DNA of 64,000 bases. Source: Gyrodactylus bullatarudis (lineage: Eukaryota; Platyhelminthes; Monogenea; Gyrodactylidea; Gyrodactylidae). Below the pieces are notes generated by a model. The model saw only the letters and a list, made by a program, of their open reading frames with translations, ran no database searches and was not told the origin of the DNA. The stretch is from assembly GCA_012064415.1 (NCBI GenBank), contig SSNU01000220.1, positions 1 through 64,000 on the forward strand, read 5' to 3'. Positions 12,401 to 25,200 of the stretch are shown here, piece after piece (the first letter of the stretch is position 1; each line of letters starts with the position of its first letter). The translations under genes were made by a program, and so were the position numbers.

Positions 12401-14652
12401 ACCTTTTATGATAAAAATATCAACTTTCTCAAGCTCATACATCGAATCAGACAACCAAGACACTAATTATAATGGAAATGCTAAGATAAGCCTAGCAAAA
12501 CTTGAATTGTTGATTATAATCAAAAAGGAATTCGTTGAGATTCAAAAATGATTAAAGTAAGATTCGTTCCTCAACTAGGACATAAAGTTGTATTAAGAAT
12601 AGTCTAGGTTAATGATACACATGAATATATCCAAATAGACCATAATCGGAATTGAATAGTACTCAGGAACCTTCTTGATTTTCATTGGATCTTGTGTAAT
12701 GCGCCGTTCCCGAACCAGACCATTAGAATTGTAACGCGAGCTTTAATAAACTTTTGAGCTGAGTCACCTAAGTTATCCTTGTAAAATAAATAAGAAGATG
12801 ATGTCAAGCGTCTCACATGTGTTATTATTAGGGCGGTCAAATGCTATTTTTGATATGTTAACATATATGGTAACATAAAAACAAATCTTATTTTTCATGA
12901 ATACTATAATCTCTTTATTTAAATTAGGTTGTTTCTAAAGCGTCTCAATCTTGGCCTGTTCTGAAGATTTTTGATTGGTCGAAGAAAAATTTTAACCTTG
13001 GTATATTATTTAACCTCATTCGTTCCATAATTAAATGTCTGATCAGTGATCACACGTTTGGACGTAATGTTCTGTCTTATCCAAACGAAAAAAATATTTT
13101 CTAAAATTTACTTACGAGTACTATATTTTTCATATCCTATAAAAATGCTATATTTTTTCAAAATTGTGCTATTTTATTCTTAAAAAATGCTATTTTGTGA
13201 CCGCCCTTGTTATTATTAATAATAAATTATATTATAAGTCTTATAGTTAATTATAATTATAATTAATACAGTAACCAATCCTGATTGATGATTATCAATT
13301 CATTACTCTATTACTCCTTTATTGAAAAATGAAATTTTTTTAACCAGGAAAATAATCTCAAAGAGTTAATGATAGACGATAAAACATACGAATATCACAA
13401 TGAAAAGAATGAAGTTTGCTTCAAAGTTGGACCCAAAATATTTTCACGAGGAAAAGGTATCGAGAATGTAGACTTTAAGGAATTCTTAAAATATAATCTG
13501 GAATGGAAGGAATTTTCAGAGTCTATTGATGAGCAAGAAATTAAATTCAATCCCACGTATGTTTCAAATTAGATGTAGAGTTAATTTTTTCCTGGTTCGT
13601 TTACCAAGTACTAGTGGGTTTGCTCAATCAAATAAAAAGATGCAAAATGAAAATCCTGAGAAATTTTGTTTCCCTATTTTTACTCTGAACTCTTGACTTT
13701 TGATGTTTAATTCATTGTCCAAGGCCAATATCAGCTGAATGGTAGCTTTCGGAATTGCCTTATGTGAGTGGATATCGACCGTTACCTTTTGGTTTTCTTC
13801 GTTGAGTTCAATCTGATGAAATGCGTCTTTCAAGTCCAGCACTGAAAATTATTCACAGTCCATCAAGTCTTTGCGTATATCTTCCAAGGTTGACATCACA
13901 TACGAACCGAATTCTATGATCTTGTTCGCTGTGAGTCTATAGCCTCTGTAGATTCTGACTTTAATGCCACGTCTTTTGACCACCACCACAATGGGCGCAG
14001 CCATTTTGGGGGTTTCGACTGGATGTAGATTATACCGTTGTCTAACCAGTTTTTTTAGCTCTTTTCCAACCAGAAGGGTAAAGCCTTGAAGGGGTAGCAA
14101 TTCCTTTTCTTAGTCAGTTCTGCTGTCCACTTTTTCGCCTCAGATATGAGTTTTAACCCTTGTGACGTTTCTTAATTTATAATACACCTGGTATCTTCGG
14201 TTACTAAGAGGTCGGCCATTACCTCAAATCCGTTACGTCTTACTAATCATATGTTCCTGATAACTTCTTTTATTGGGACCGTTGACCTTCCGAAAGCTGA
14301 GTTGAAAGTTGAATTCAAATAATGACTCTGAAAAATTTGAACGATAATATTGCCGAACTTCATTAAGAAGAGTTTTGTTTGGTTCTAAACTCATAAGGAA
14401 GGTTAGAGAAAACTAACTAATAAAAATATAATTGTGTAGAATATATAAACTTTGAAATTTTACCAATTTCTAAAAATCATTCTGAATAGATATCAGTTCA
14501 AAGATGATCTTGACGCAACGGGTACAGAGTTCTGTGAAAAAAGACCATTTGCTTGGACAGATAGAGTCTTTTACTCGAAAAAAGTCAACTTTTTGGATAA
14601 AATCCTTGAGTATAACTGCTTAGGATTGAATAAGAATGTTGGAGATCATAAA
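9410..14652 (+). CDS. type I inositol 1,4,5-trisphosphate 5-phosphatase (INPP5A), main exons
   Basis: INPP5A removes the 5-phosphate of Ins(1,4,5)P3 and IP4 and so ends calcium signalling. Ten exons in consistent phase: 9410-9505, 9531-9631, 9662-9749, 9783-9846, 9934-9992, 10034-10153, 10186-10238, 10272-10350, 13348-13556, 14490-14652 (344 codons). Family landmarks: TSNVGSLFENEN at the N-terminus, FVAIHFQEIGGKD (catalytic Glu), LIFGDFNHRL (the GDFN motif), RPFAWTDRVFYSKK (PAWCDR block) and GDHK at the end. The first introns are 25, 30, 33, 87, 41, 32 and 33 bp; the next is 2997 bp and full of transposons, then 933 bp with a retroelement relic. The last exon stops at a GTGAGT donor right after GDHK, so at least one further exon must exist (see the next entry). 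Confidence 0.94.
11122..12005. mobile_element. 884-bp inverted-repeat element with 8-bp target duplication
   Basis: Terminal inverted repeats of roughly 230 bp start GGTAACACTTC on the left and end in its complement on the right. The 8-bp direct repeat AAAATTTA flanks it (11114-11121 and 12006-12013). It contains no usable reading frame. It has inserted inside the older Merlin-like element. The GGTAA start and 8-bp duplication match the element at 1054-1480, which suggests one mobilising family. Confidence 0.85.
12013..12397 (-). pseudogene. broken Merlin-type (ISXO2-like) transposase
   Basis: On the minus strand the frame reads MVEIDETKLARRKHYGGR followed by RNKWVITAYDRDTKSIRM. This is the first catalytic-Asp block of the ISXO2/IS1595 DDE domain used by eukaryotic Merlin transposons (family pattern VEIDESKF..RKY..GR). 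After one in-frame stop it continues with the family's histidine block (WHLKINHVDSTSPT) and the end block CVERLWRTMK. The segment with the second catalytic Asp is deleted, so it is inactive. It lies in the INPP5A intron. Confidence 0.8.
12829..13208. mobile_element. hAT-like MITE with 8-bp target duplication
   Basis: The ends read TAGGGCGGTCA on the left and its complement with one mismatch on the right. The 8-bp repeat GTTATTAT flanks the element (12821-12828, 13209-13216). A second inverted motif, AAAATAGCA/TGCTATTTT, lies just inside both ends. A TAGGG terminus plus an 8-bp duplication is typical of hAT elements. It is non-coding, 380 bp, in the INPP5A intron. Confidence 0.85.
13624..14290 (-). 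pseudogene. Ty3/gypsy reverse-transcriptase relic
   Basis: Two minus-strand pieces show conserved RT blocks: PKMAAPIVVVVKRRGIKVRI with RGYRLTANKIIEF (family: PWAAPIVVVKK..IR.C.DYR.TVN) and, after a frame break near 13855, LDLKDAFHQIEL (RT block with the first catalytic Asp region). The YXDD core and the rest of pol are absent. It is an old retroelement fragment inside the 933-bp INPP5A intron between exons 9 and 10. Confidence 0.8.
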
Positions 14653-15171
14653 GTGAGTTTTAAAAGATTGATGTAAATTTGGTAGTTTATAATTGTGAAT
14701 TTTTCAACAAGAAATCGAGATATACTAAAATCCATGAGAAGACAATAAAAGACTCTATCTGTATATTCATTGAAAAATTTACATTTCTTTATGGATTTTT
14801 GAGCTAAAAATAATTTTGATCCTTAATATTTGTCTTTGAAAAACTCGAAACTTGATAAATGTTAAGATTTCTCTTTGAAGCGAAAATATGTATTGTAAAC
14901 AGTTTTACGTGAGATACAATTATCGCCAATAGCTTCTTTGGCGAGTATATATGCCTTGTTTGCTGATTATTTCCTTATGAATGACGGCCGTATAAATTCT
15001 TGTAGCATTGTCAAGGTTGTAAAAGGTGAATTTCTTTATAACAGTATGAAAATATTTAGTGGTAGATGGTTAATATAAACAAAAATTATTTCTCTTTTCA
15101 TCATTGAATCACTGAATTTGAGAAATTTCAAATTAATAGATTGAAATCTGTAAATTGAGATGAAACATCCT

Positions 15172-16135
15172 AACTAGTTTACATGATAAAATGAGAATTT
15201 ACTATTTTTACAAAACACTCAATATTTTTCACTCGATAGTCAGGGAAAAAAATAATAATGAAAAGATGAAAAGATGAGCCAATGAAAAGAAAATGAGATA
15301 AATTTTCACTTTTTTAACGTTAGAGCTCTAATTTTTTTATCGATTCAAAAATTTCATGATGATATTCGAGATCAAAATTAGACAACGGATCCAAATTTGG
15401 TCATAGAGGTTAAGAGAAACTCGACTTGGCCAGGAAGAAGTTGATCTTCTATATGATTGGATCATTTCACTTCGTGATTATTTGTAGTTATAGAAGAAAA
15501 AGTTTTATTCACCAAATGTACATTTCTTTATGGTTCATCAGTAGTGACACATAAATAATGATAAAAGTTTTAAATTCAATGAAAATAATATTTTACAAAT
15601 TTTGAAAGAAGTATAGTAAAAGTTGAAAAATATAAGAATATAATGTGAGCTGAAAAAACACCAAAACTCTTCAATAAATAGTAACAGTGAAGAGAAAAGT
15701 GAAAAAGCTCACAAAGGCCAGGGTAATTGAAGATTATATGAGTAATTTTTCTGAACACACAGGTTTGGTTTAAAGTGATTGATGAAGAATTTCTCCTTCA
15801 CCCACAAATCTGTGCTGTCATCACCCGCATTTTTATACAAAATTGAGAAATTAGAAATCGAAGCCTCATGATTTTCCTGTTTGATGTGTCTTGTCACCGC
15901 TGTATCCTTCTTTGGATGATCATTTGACCTAGTTGACAATTTCCTAATCGTACGTCCTATATTTTCGTGATTATCGAAAAATCAAATTGTTCGATTTCCT
16001 GAAATAATGACAAATTTCTGTAAGCCTCGATGGCCGAATTTGAATTTTATTTTCTAATCAAAATATCAGCGTTTAAGAAGAAACATATTGAGATTTTTGT
16101 AAAAATAGTAAATTCTCACCTTCTTGTCAACTAGC
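15172..16135. repeat. inverted-repeat element carrying a Penelope fragment
   Basis: The outer arms share GAGAATTTACTATTTTTACA in opposite orientation (near 15193 and 16110), preceded by CTAGTTGACA-like ends. A third, single arm of the same repeat lies at 61005-61070. The middle is occupied by a Penelope-like fragment (15500-15958), so this looks like a host element split by a retroelement insertion. Confidence 0.55.
15500..15958 (-). mobile_element. 5'-truncated Penelope-like retroelement fragment
   Basis: The minus strand codes the C-terminal half of the GIY-YIG endonuclease module. It starts within the YIGRT motif at about 15958, continues through TIRKLSTRSNDHPKKDTAVT and ends LQLPWPL at 15709. 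A family 3' tail of about 200 bp follows (with CACCAAAACTCTTCAATAAA). It is nearly the same protein as the longer copy at 23370-24100. It lacks the RT domain, so it is inactive. Confidence 0.8.
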
Positions 16136-16232
16136 TTTATTATTTCTCAAATCTTTATTATTATGATGTGATAGATAATTTCATGTAAATCGTTTGCCTT
16201 TTCATAGATTTAAATCTATCAATTTTATGCAG

Positions 16233-19200
16233 TTTGTTTATCTCTATGGAGAAGCTAGTGAGTCTTTATTGCGAATTGTACATTCTGTATTTAAATTAAA
16301 ATTTTATCCAAGAGAAACACTAAAAAGGAAGAACTACCGCTAAACTTTCGTTCCGAACTATAATTCAAAAAACTTTCCGTATTGATAAGGTAAACATTTT
16401 TATGAGCCTTAGAAATATATAAAAAGGTAATAAGTAATTGGGGTCATATTTTGAATTTCTCAGATAATTATTATTATTTGTGAGAGAATAAGACTCCGAG
16501 AATTTCTTGACAAAAAAAGCATATCTCCCAGAGAGGTTTAAGACCTGAGACCGAGATTAGTGCATTATACGAGTCGATATGCGGAAATAGAGAATTTAAA
16601 AACCTATATTGAACACGTTCAATAGTTAGGCACTGAGATTGATTTAAATTAGGTAAAAGAAGAAAAATGTTGTCAAAAAGTGGAAAACCAGTGATTTTTA
16701 AGCTTTTAGTCTCACATTACTGGATTTAGAGAATTTCTTAATTGTATAAATAATGGTATTAATTCTGGGGAGATTAGAAAGGGGATTTAATTATAAACTA
16801 CAGAAGTTAAGGTTAATTTAGGTCAGAAGTTAAGGAGACAATTTCTCCAGGAAGTAGAAGCGATTCCATGAGGGTTGCAGGGAGACCAGATGGGAGTATT
16901 ATTTTGCATTCATCTCTATTAGTATAGAGCCCCATCGTCAAATATATAATTTTGAATTAAAAAGTTTTATTTAATTTACCTCAAAGAATTTAAGTTTACC
17001 TTTTAAAGACTAACAAGAAAGAAATGAAAACAAAAGGATAAATAAACTACTCCAATAATAAAGAAGTTAAATTCATTAACACTCCCTTTTTTACAATTTC
17101 CATTATTTGAATAGAAGTTAAAGATATATTAACACCAAATACGCATTTCTTAAAGGATCATCAGTGGTATCCCTATAAAAATGATAAGAGTTAAATAATT
17201 GAATGAAAATGGGGATGACAGCATAGATGTATGGGTAAAGGAGAAATTCTTAATCTATACAAACCCAATCTGTGTTCAAAAAAACTATTCTTATAACCTT
17301 CAACTCCCCTGGCCTATGTGAGCTTTTTCACTTTTCTCTCCACTGTTGCTATTTATTGGAGAGTTTTGGTGTTTTTCAGCTTACATATTATTCTAATTTT
17401 ATTCATCTTTTACTATTTCTTTCATTATTTGTAAATTATTATCTTGAATGAATCTTTTAACTTTTATCATTTTTAAAGCAATGCCACTGACGATGCTTTA
17501 AGAAATACGTATATGGTTTTTAAATATCTTTTTCACTTTTCTCTCCACTGTTGCTATTTAATGGAGAGTTTTGGTGTTTTTTCAGCTTGCATTTATTTTT
17601 AATTCTTAAACTTTTACTATTTCTTTCAAAATTTTAAATTATTATTTTCATTCAATTATAATTATTTAACTCTTAGAAAGTTTTGAATGAAAGTTTTACT
17701 TTTAAATTCACTAACTTGACTTATGATTTTATTTATTTTTCTACAGAGCTGAAGTTGCAAAACAGAGAGTTTCAATGAATTTAATTTCTTTTTTATTGGA
17801 GTAGTTTATTTATTTTTGTTTTCATTTCTTTCTTTTCGTAAAACTACACATCCATTCATTTGTGTAAATTTGTGTATTTTCACAACATTCACATTCAACA
17901 GCAGATAAAATGAGTTCTCGTTGTCTAATCCACTTAGATATAGTTTTTTCCAATAAACCATTAAAATTGGCAACTAATTTAATACCAAAGAGATTAGCCT
18001 CATCAATAATATCTAGTTTCTCCTTGTTTGTCTTTCGAGATTTGCAAATTTTCTAAAATCATTAAACCTTACTTACAATTTTGAATTTAATTTCTGGTGT
18101 GAGATTTAAAAGCTTGTTTATATCATCTCTGGAGAATGATAAATTATTAACTTTAACCTCTCTTGAAAATAGTCCGTGAAGAGTCTCCCATTTGATTTGA
18201 CACTGACGATTTATCAATAAATCATAAATATGTATATAAAATTCATCCTTAATAGAGAACTGCTCAACTCCTTAGCATATTCAACCGAATATACAAGCAT
18301 TTTAAGTATTGAAAGCTGAGTTTGAAAATGTATTTAAAAATACTCCAACTTTTCTGGAAGAGAAGGTAGATATTTTGCATGTTTTAGATATACTAAATAA
18401 TTTACATTGGATAATCGGATGGCTTAGTGGGTACAGTACCTAAATTAGTATAATCTAATATTATTCCACCCCATGTTCAAGTATTAACCCTCTCGACTTT
18501 TTTGAGAATTTCTACCTTTGTTCTCAGATAGTTCTGAGAATAGATTTTTACATAAATAAAATCCTCTCTATCTGTTTTTACTAAAATCTGTTCGAGAATT
18601 GTAATGTTGATAGTTTTAAAGATTGAGCTGTACTCTAATCCTTATTTGATAGTTTGAGGCCTGGTCTCTTCTGATTTTTGACTTGATCGAGGGAAACATT
18701 TAAAATTCTTGCTATTTCTCTATAAGGAACTCCATCTTGAATCAACTTGGTTAATTCTAAATTAATTTAAATAAAAAAATGGAATTAGCAGAAATTAGCC
18801 AACTCGTGTAATTATAACTATAATTATAGACTAAATTAATATTTCTCATTCTTTAACATGGTGAAGGGGACACATTAGTTTTTGCATTTCAAGGTTTATT
18901 TTTATTCTTTGGGGGCTGCGAATAATGTTCACTGAACATTCTCATACACAAAAACGGTTCTCACCCGTATTTGTTGGAAAATATAGACAACATCATTGAA
19001 TAACTTAAAAGTTCTCTAGAATAATTTGACAAAATCTTTAATACTGAAATAAATTTTAGCTAGTTTTCTAAACTTGGATGATGTAATGTAAATGCTTTGA
19101 GGGCTTTTGCTCTCGTGCTAGCCAAGGTGAGAAATTTATTTCAGCGGTAACAATAAGTGTAATGACCTGATTAATGACGCAGATACGCTTTTATAATTAG

Positions 19201-22200
19201 ACAATTTACAAAAACTCCAATCAAGATTATTCATTATTTTGTATTTTACAGATTAAAACGAGATTTAAAATGCATATGTTACGACCAATGTGTACACTTT
19301 GAACAGTGTATATGTTACCGTGAATCGTGTGAAAGCCGGGATTCGTACGAATCACTGGATCACTAGTGAATCGTAAGAACCTTTCACACGATTCACTAGT
19401 GATTCGTATGAATTACTAAATTGAGCAGGGATTCGTACGAATCACTAGTGAATCGTGGAAATTTTAAATTCCTTCCTTTAAATAATTTTTATTCTTTTAT
19501 TTTTGTGGTGAAGAAATTAAGTATAATTGTAATAATATAAAATAAATTATTTATTTGTGCATGTGGCATCTGGAGTTACACAATAAATTATTCCTGCGAC
19601 ACTTGCAACGACTTGTTGAGCATTTTGTTTTACAGCTGTAGTGTAAAAATCCTTGTCCATTAACAGAGGATACCATACTCGAAAATTTTCTCACAGAGTA
19701 GCTTTCATTAGGAACTTCTTCAATATCGATAGATTTCTCGGCCAAAGGAGATAGCTGATTTGCTGAAAATAGACCTTCAATGATTCCGGATGTTGTTCCG
19801 ACCTGATATTGTTATAATCAACTTTCAAGATCACTCCATATAAGTTATGATTATGCCACAGTAGTTCATCATGCACAAATAAATAATTTATTTTATATTA
19901 TTACAATTATACTTAATTTCTTCACCACGAAAATAAAAGAATAAAAATTATTTAAAGGAAGGAATTTAAAATTTCCACGATTCACTAGTGATTCGTACGA
20001 ATCCCTGCTCAATTTAGTAATTCATACGAATCACTAGTGAATCGTGTGAAAGGTTCTTACGATTCACTAGTGATCCAGTGATTCGTACGAATCCCGGCTT
20101 TCACACGATTCACGGTAACATATACAATGTCAAACATTGTATATGTTGTAGCTAATTCGTACTGAATAGCTAATTCATACTTAAGTTCCTATTAGCTAAG
20201 GATTTTTAGCTAAAACGTACTGAAAGGGCAGAGGGGAATACACCGCATATATCTGGTGTATGCTAAACAATTTCAGTACGTTTTGGCTAAACTATTCATA
20301 GCTAATTCTCACTGAAAAGTTCATTAATTTCTTTAACCCTTAATTGCTCTGAGTAAATCCTATAAACCTTGGTAAATACTTCGTTAGCCCCTGTTCAAAG
20401 TGTACACATTGGTCGTAACACATATAACTTTTATTTATTTTTGTTTCAAGCAATTTTACATACTGTATACTACTTATAATTTTAATACAGTACTTATTTC
20501 TAACAAAAAAAATATAAAGATCCTAAGAAAGTACATATTTGCCATAAACCTAGAACAAACTATCAGTGAATTGTATTAAAAATTCAATTTGAATTTATTT
20601 TTACATTTCCATGATAATACCGAAAATGAGTTTTATTTCAGTATGATTTCAAATATACTTTGCGATAACTTTCAATTGCCTCCTTTACATAATTTAATAA
20701 AACCAAACGCTCAAACTACGTATAATATATACATAATTGATTTTATTCATTACAACAAACTTTTAATGTAAAAAGTTCAGTAAAATTAAGCTAGATCATC
20801 GTATGCAGTTATTGATCTGCTCAATTTTAATTGAGGGATAATAAAAATTTCAATCTTCCTAAAAATTTACTTAAGTTGGTTGATATGAAGTTTACTAAAA
20901 TCTCAATTTTTAATCAAAGATTCGAATGTATGATAAAGATTTACTAGAATATAATAATGAGAATTTGGCGTCAGATAAAAATTTGAAAAATGGCCATATT
21001 TTTCTTAAAAATAACTTTTTTCTTCAAACATGATCTGGTTTCCTAAAAAATTTTAACTTAAAATTGAAATTTATGTATTTATATGAAATGGTATATATGT
21101 TACGTGCAATGTAGAAACTAAAAACAATGTATATGTTACCGTGAGTTTGGGAAATCAGTGAGTGTTGGTAATTCACTAGTGTATATTGGTAATCAGTGTA
21201 TCTTTAGTGAATTTAGCTAATAAGCCCTTATTACCCAAACTCACTGAGAAAGTCAGTGAGTTCATCAACTCAACCAATTGATTAAAAATAATGAGAAAAA
21301 ATGAATAATTTATTTATTGCCACAAGGAAGAGAATGATGGCATCTAGAGTTACATAAAACTTGATTCTTTTTACATTTACAGGTGAGTGTTTTACAATTT
21401 CTAATACAATTACATTTGAATATTCCTTGTCCATTTCCAAGGGAAAATTTGGCATTTATCTCTCTTAATGAACACTCATTTTCTTTGACACTAGAGATGT
21501 CGTAAAATTTTTCAGAAACCACATCTAATTGATTAGCTGCTACCAATTTATTCAGGGTACCATAAATAGTTCCAACTTTGTAAAGACCATTTTGTTCGTT
21601 ACTTTCAGTTATTACACCAATTATAGATTTAAAATCGCCCCTTCCTCTATCAACGTCAGGAATTTGAATGCTGCAGTTGTCTCCTACCTTGAAAGTATGA
21701 ATTTTCTTCTCTGAATTTGCCAACATCTTTCTTTCCTGCAGTTTGAGATTTTCCAAACAAGTTTTACGAGCACTGTTAATTTTAACTTCAAATTCATCGA
21801 AATAATCATCAAGATTAATTTCTTCAAAATCGTCCGCATCACCCAAGTTTTCCTCTTGTATCGGGGATTCAAGGGCAGTTTGATCTGTCTTCATTCTTCT
21901 TCCAAAGACAGCTTCATATGGACTCATCTTTATTCCTGCATGTAATGAGTTGTTTTTAGCCATCTGCACATCAAGAATTCCATCAGACCAGTTGTTTGTA
22001 TTATTATCAGCCATCCAGGCCGCAAGCATGTTTTGAATATCTCTATTTGCCCTTTCAACACTCCCCTGGCTTTGTGAGTGTCTTGGGGATCCATGAACAA
22101 TCTTCATATTTGGCCAAAATACTTTTAGAGAATCTATGACCTTATTGACGAACTCTCGTCCATTATCACTCTGAAGGATGTCAGGGGAGCCAAAAGTTGA

Positions 22201-25200
22201 AAAAATTCTTTTTAGAACCTCAGCGACGCTCTCAGCCTTCTTATTCCTGAGTGGATAAATATTCACGAATTTAGTCAAATGGTCTTGGTAAACAAGAATG
22301 AATTTATAATCCCCATCAGGATTCGATTGAAAATCGATCAAATCAACTTGTGCTCTTGAGTTGAAATTTTCAGAAATGATTGGCTTTACGACTAATTTCT
22401 TATTGCGGGAACCTTTTGACTTTTGACAAGTGATACACAGATTCAAAAACTTCTGGATTTGAGAGTATGTAATATTCTTCCATTTCACCCTTATATCGTA
22501 GACCATCCGATCTCGGCCACCGTGTCCAGTTTTAAGATGGGCCTCATAAAGAATATCGAAAACGTCTTCTTGAGCAGCATATCTGATTACCTTGTTTGAA
22601 TCGAGACTTCTTGGTTCAATAAGAAATCTCTTTCCCTCTTCTTCTAAATAGTCGTACTTCTTAAGAAGCTTAAAATCCTGTGGAACTTTGGAGCATGAGT
22701 TGCTTTTGAGAAGCAATATCCGGTCGATCATGGTGTCTATTTCTAATTTTGACAATAGAGATGATAATTTGGTAGATTTTATTTCTTCTAGATATTTTTC
22801 GAATTTTAATCGCCATTCTTTGACGTCCATTTTTAAACCGATTATGTTTCGATTGAAGTAAATTCATGGAAAAAGTGACAATACCCTTAAGAAAGCCAAT
22901 GGGAATCAAAATATAAAAAGGTGTATGAAATTTGTATTTGTAGTATAAATAGAATTTCGTATTCAGGGCTTGAACTTATTGAATCATCTTTGCATTTTAA
23001 AAATTTTTCTTTGAAAATCAATCCCTCAGACAAACACTTCCTACAATTCACTGACCTTCTCAGTGAGTTTGGGTAATAAGGGCTTATTAGCTAGATTCAC
23101 TAAAGATACACTGATTACCAACATACACTAGTGAATTACCAACACTCACTGATTTCCCAAACTCACGGTAACATATACACTGCTCGTTTGCATGAACAAT
23201 GTAGAAACTGAGTTTCTACATTACATGTTTTATTATTTTTTATTCAACTCTGCCCCTGGCGTATCAAATATTTAATAAAATTAGTTATAAATTGTATTAC
23301 GTTGGAGTGATTCACGTAGTTGTTCAAAAACGTCCAAAAATCCACTTAAATACATAATTTAGGAATTATATAAGAAGATATATTTAAAACCAAATGCGCA
23401 TTTCTCAAAGGATCATCAGTGGTCTCTCTTTGAAAATGATAAAAGTTTAAGTTTAAATGAAAAATAATAATTTACAAATTTTGAAAGAAATAGTATAAAT
23501 GTTAAAGAATATAAAAGTCATGAATGGAAATAGGAATATAATGTAAGCTGAAAAAACACCAAAAACTCTTCAATAAATAGCAATATTGAAGAGAAAAAGG
23601 TGAAAAAGTTCACATAGGCCACGGTAGTTGAAGATTAAACGAATAGTTCTTTTGAACACACAAATTTGGTTTATACCTGTTGATGAAGTATTTCTCCTTC
23701 ACCCATACATCTGTGCTGTCATCCCCTGGATTTTTGTATAAAATAGAAAAATTAGAAATTGAAGCAACATGGTTTTCCTGTATTAGATGTCTGGTCACCG
23801 CGGTATCTTTATTGAGATGATCATGACATCTTGTTGACAATTTCCTAATAGTACGTCCTATGTACGAAGCCCCACAGTCACATTGAAACTTGTAAATCAA
23901 TAGAGTCTTTTCTTGAGGGTCAAGTAAATCCTTATGGATTAAACTGAATAATCTCTGGGTTTTAAATACAATTTTCAATTGTATATTGTCATAATGTTGA
24001 TCGATGAGATTGATCAGTTTTCTCCTAACATCATTACTAAACCATCCCCTTTGAAGTTCAGTTTCATGAAAATAAATTGTATTAGTATATCAATTTATTC
24101 TCAACACTTCTCTCGTAGAAAGGTAAAATTTCAGGTTTTGATCAGGTTTTCTAACAAAAGAAAATTTTTCTCAAATCCCAATTTTTTAATTTAGCATGGA
24201 AAATATTGCATTTGAGCAAAATATGATTGCAGTTTATTATGTGAAAGCAATAGATGTAAATGCTTAAAAAACAAGGTTTTATGCAACTCAAGGTGTCATA
24301 AAAACAAATGAATAACTTGAATACTAAAATACTTACTTATTATGATGATTTATTAATGATACCAGAGGCTGAGTTGAATAAAATATAACAAAAAATGCAA
24401 TGTAGAAACTGAGTTGCGAACAGTGGGAATTGCTTCTGGTATGATTCCTGTCGAGTATGTGGACAGAGTTGTCGGCAAGTTGTTCGGGAGTAAATGTAGA
24501 TATGAGTTGTATGTTTTTTTGTTTGTTAGATAGGAATAAGAGCTTTTTCCAGGCTTTGGATGGATGTGTGTGGAAGTCCGCCCGGATAGAATTTTCAAAA
24601 ATAATTTGATCAGGGAGTTGGGATGATGAAAGACTGTTATTTGATATTCTTCAAAGTTAGTTAGGATTAAAGCACTGTGATCAGAGGATTGAAACTTGAC
24701 AAAATTAGAGTTACGTAGATAGATTAGGTTGGTGAACACGAGATCAAGAAAGTTTGACTCTCTTGATGGGTATTGGATGATCTGTTCCAGGTTCATTGAA
24801 TTGGCTAAGTTGAAGATTGGGGAAGAAAAGTCACCACATATAATTTTGTCTATTTTTAGTAAATGAATGAATGGAGATATGAGTTCAGATATGTGTTTTT
24901 CAGAGATTGAAGAGGCTGGAGGAGGATTGTATATGAGGCATATTGAGAGATGCTGATTGGTCTTGGAGACGTTCAATATCAGAACTTCAGGCTGAGATGA
25001 TTTTGCAATGATTGATGTTGTTAGTTCAGTTTTTACAAGGGCAGCAACTCCACCACCTGTTGTGGGAGTTCTGTCTGATCTGATGATGGAACAGTTTTTA
25101 GGAGAAATATCAGTGTCTTTAATGAAAGGCTTAAGCCATGTCTCGGTGAGTAGGATTATGTCAGGATTATGGAGAGATATAAGTTGCTTCAGGTGGTGCT

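Larger units (their letters stand above)
10956..12619. mobile_element. outer inverted-repeat element, Merlin-like, interrupted by another insertion
   Basis: Inverted repeats of about 120 bp lie at 10956-11085 and 12495-12619, both starting GTGTATCAT read from outside. They enclose a degraded ISXO2/Merlin-type transposase (12013-12397, minus) and a later insertion (11122-12005). No target duplication was found, so the exact ends are uncertain. Confidence 0.6.

Noticed and set aside
18410..18495. tRNA-like stretch with an A-box-like GGCTTAGTGGGTA and a weak B box GTTCAAGTATT
   Set aside because: No consistent acceptor or anticodon stem can be drawn and the B box has several mismatches; at best a decayed tRNA-derived relic.
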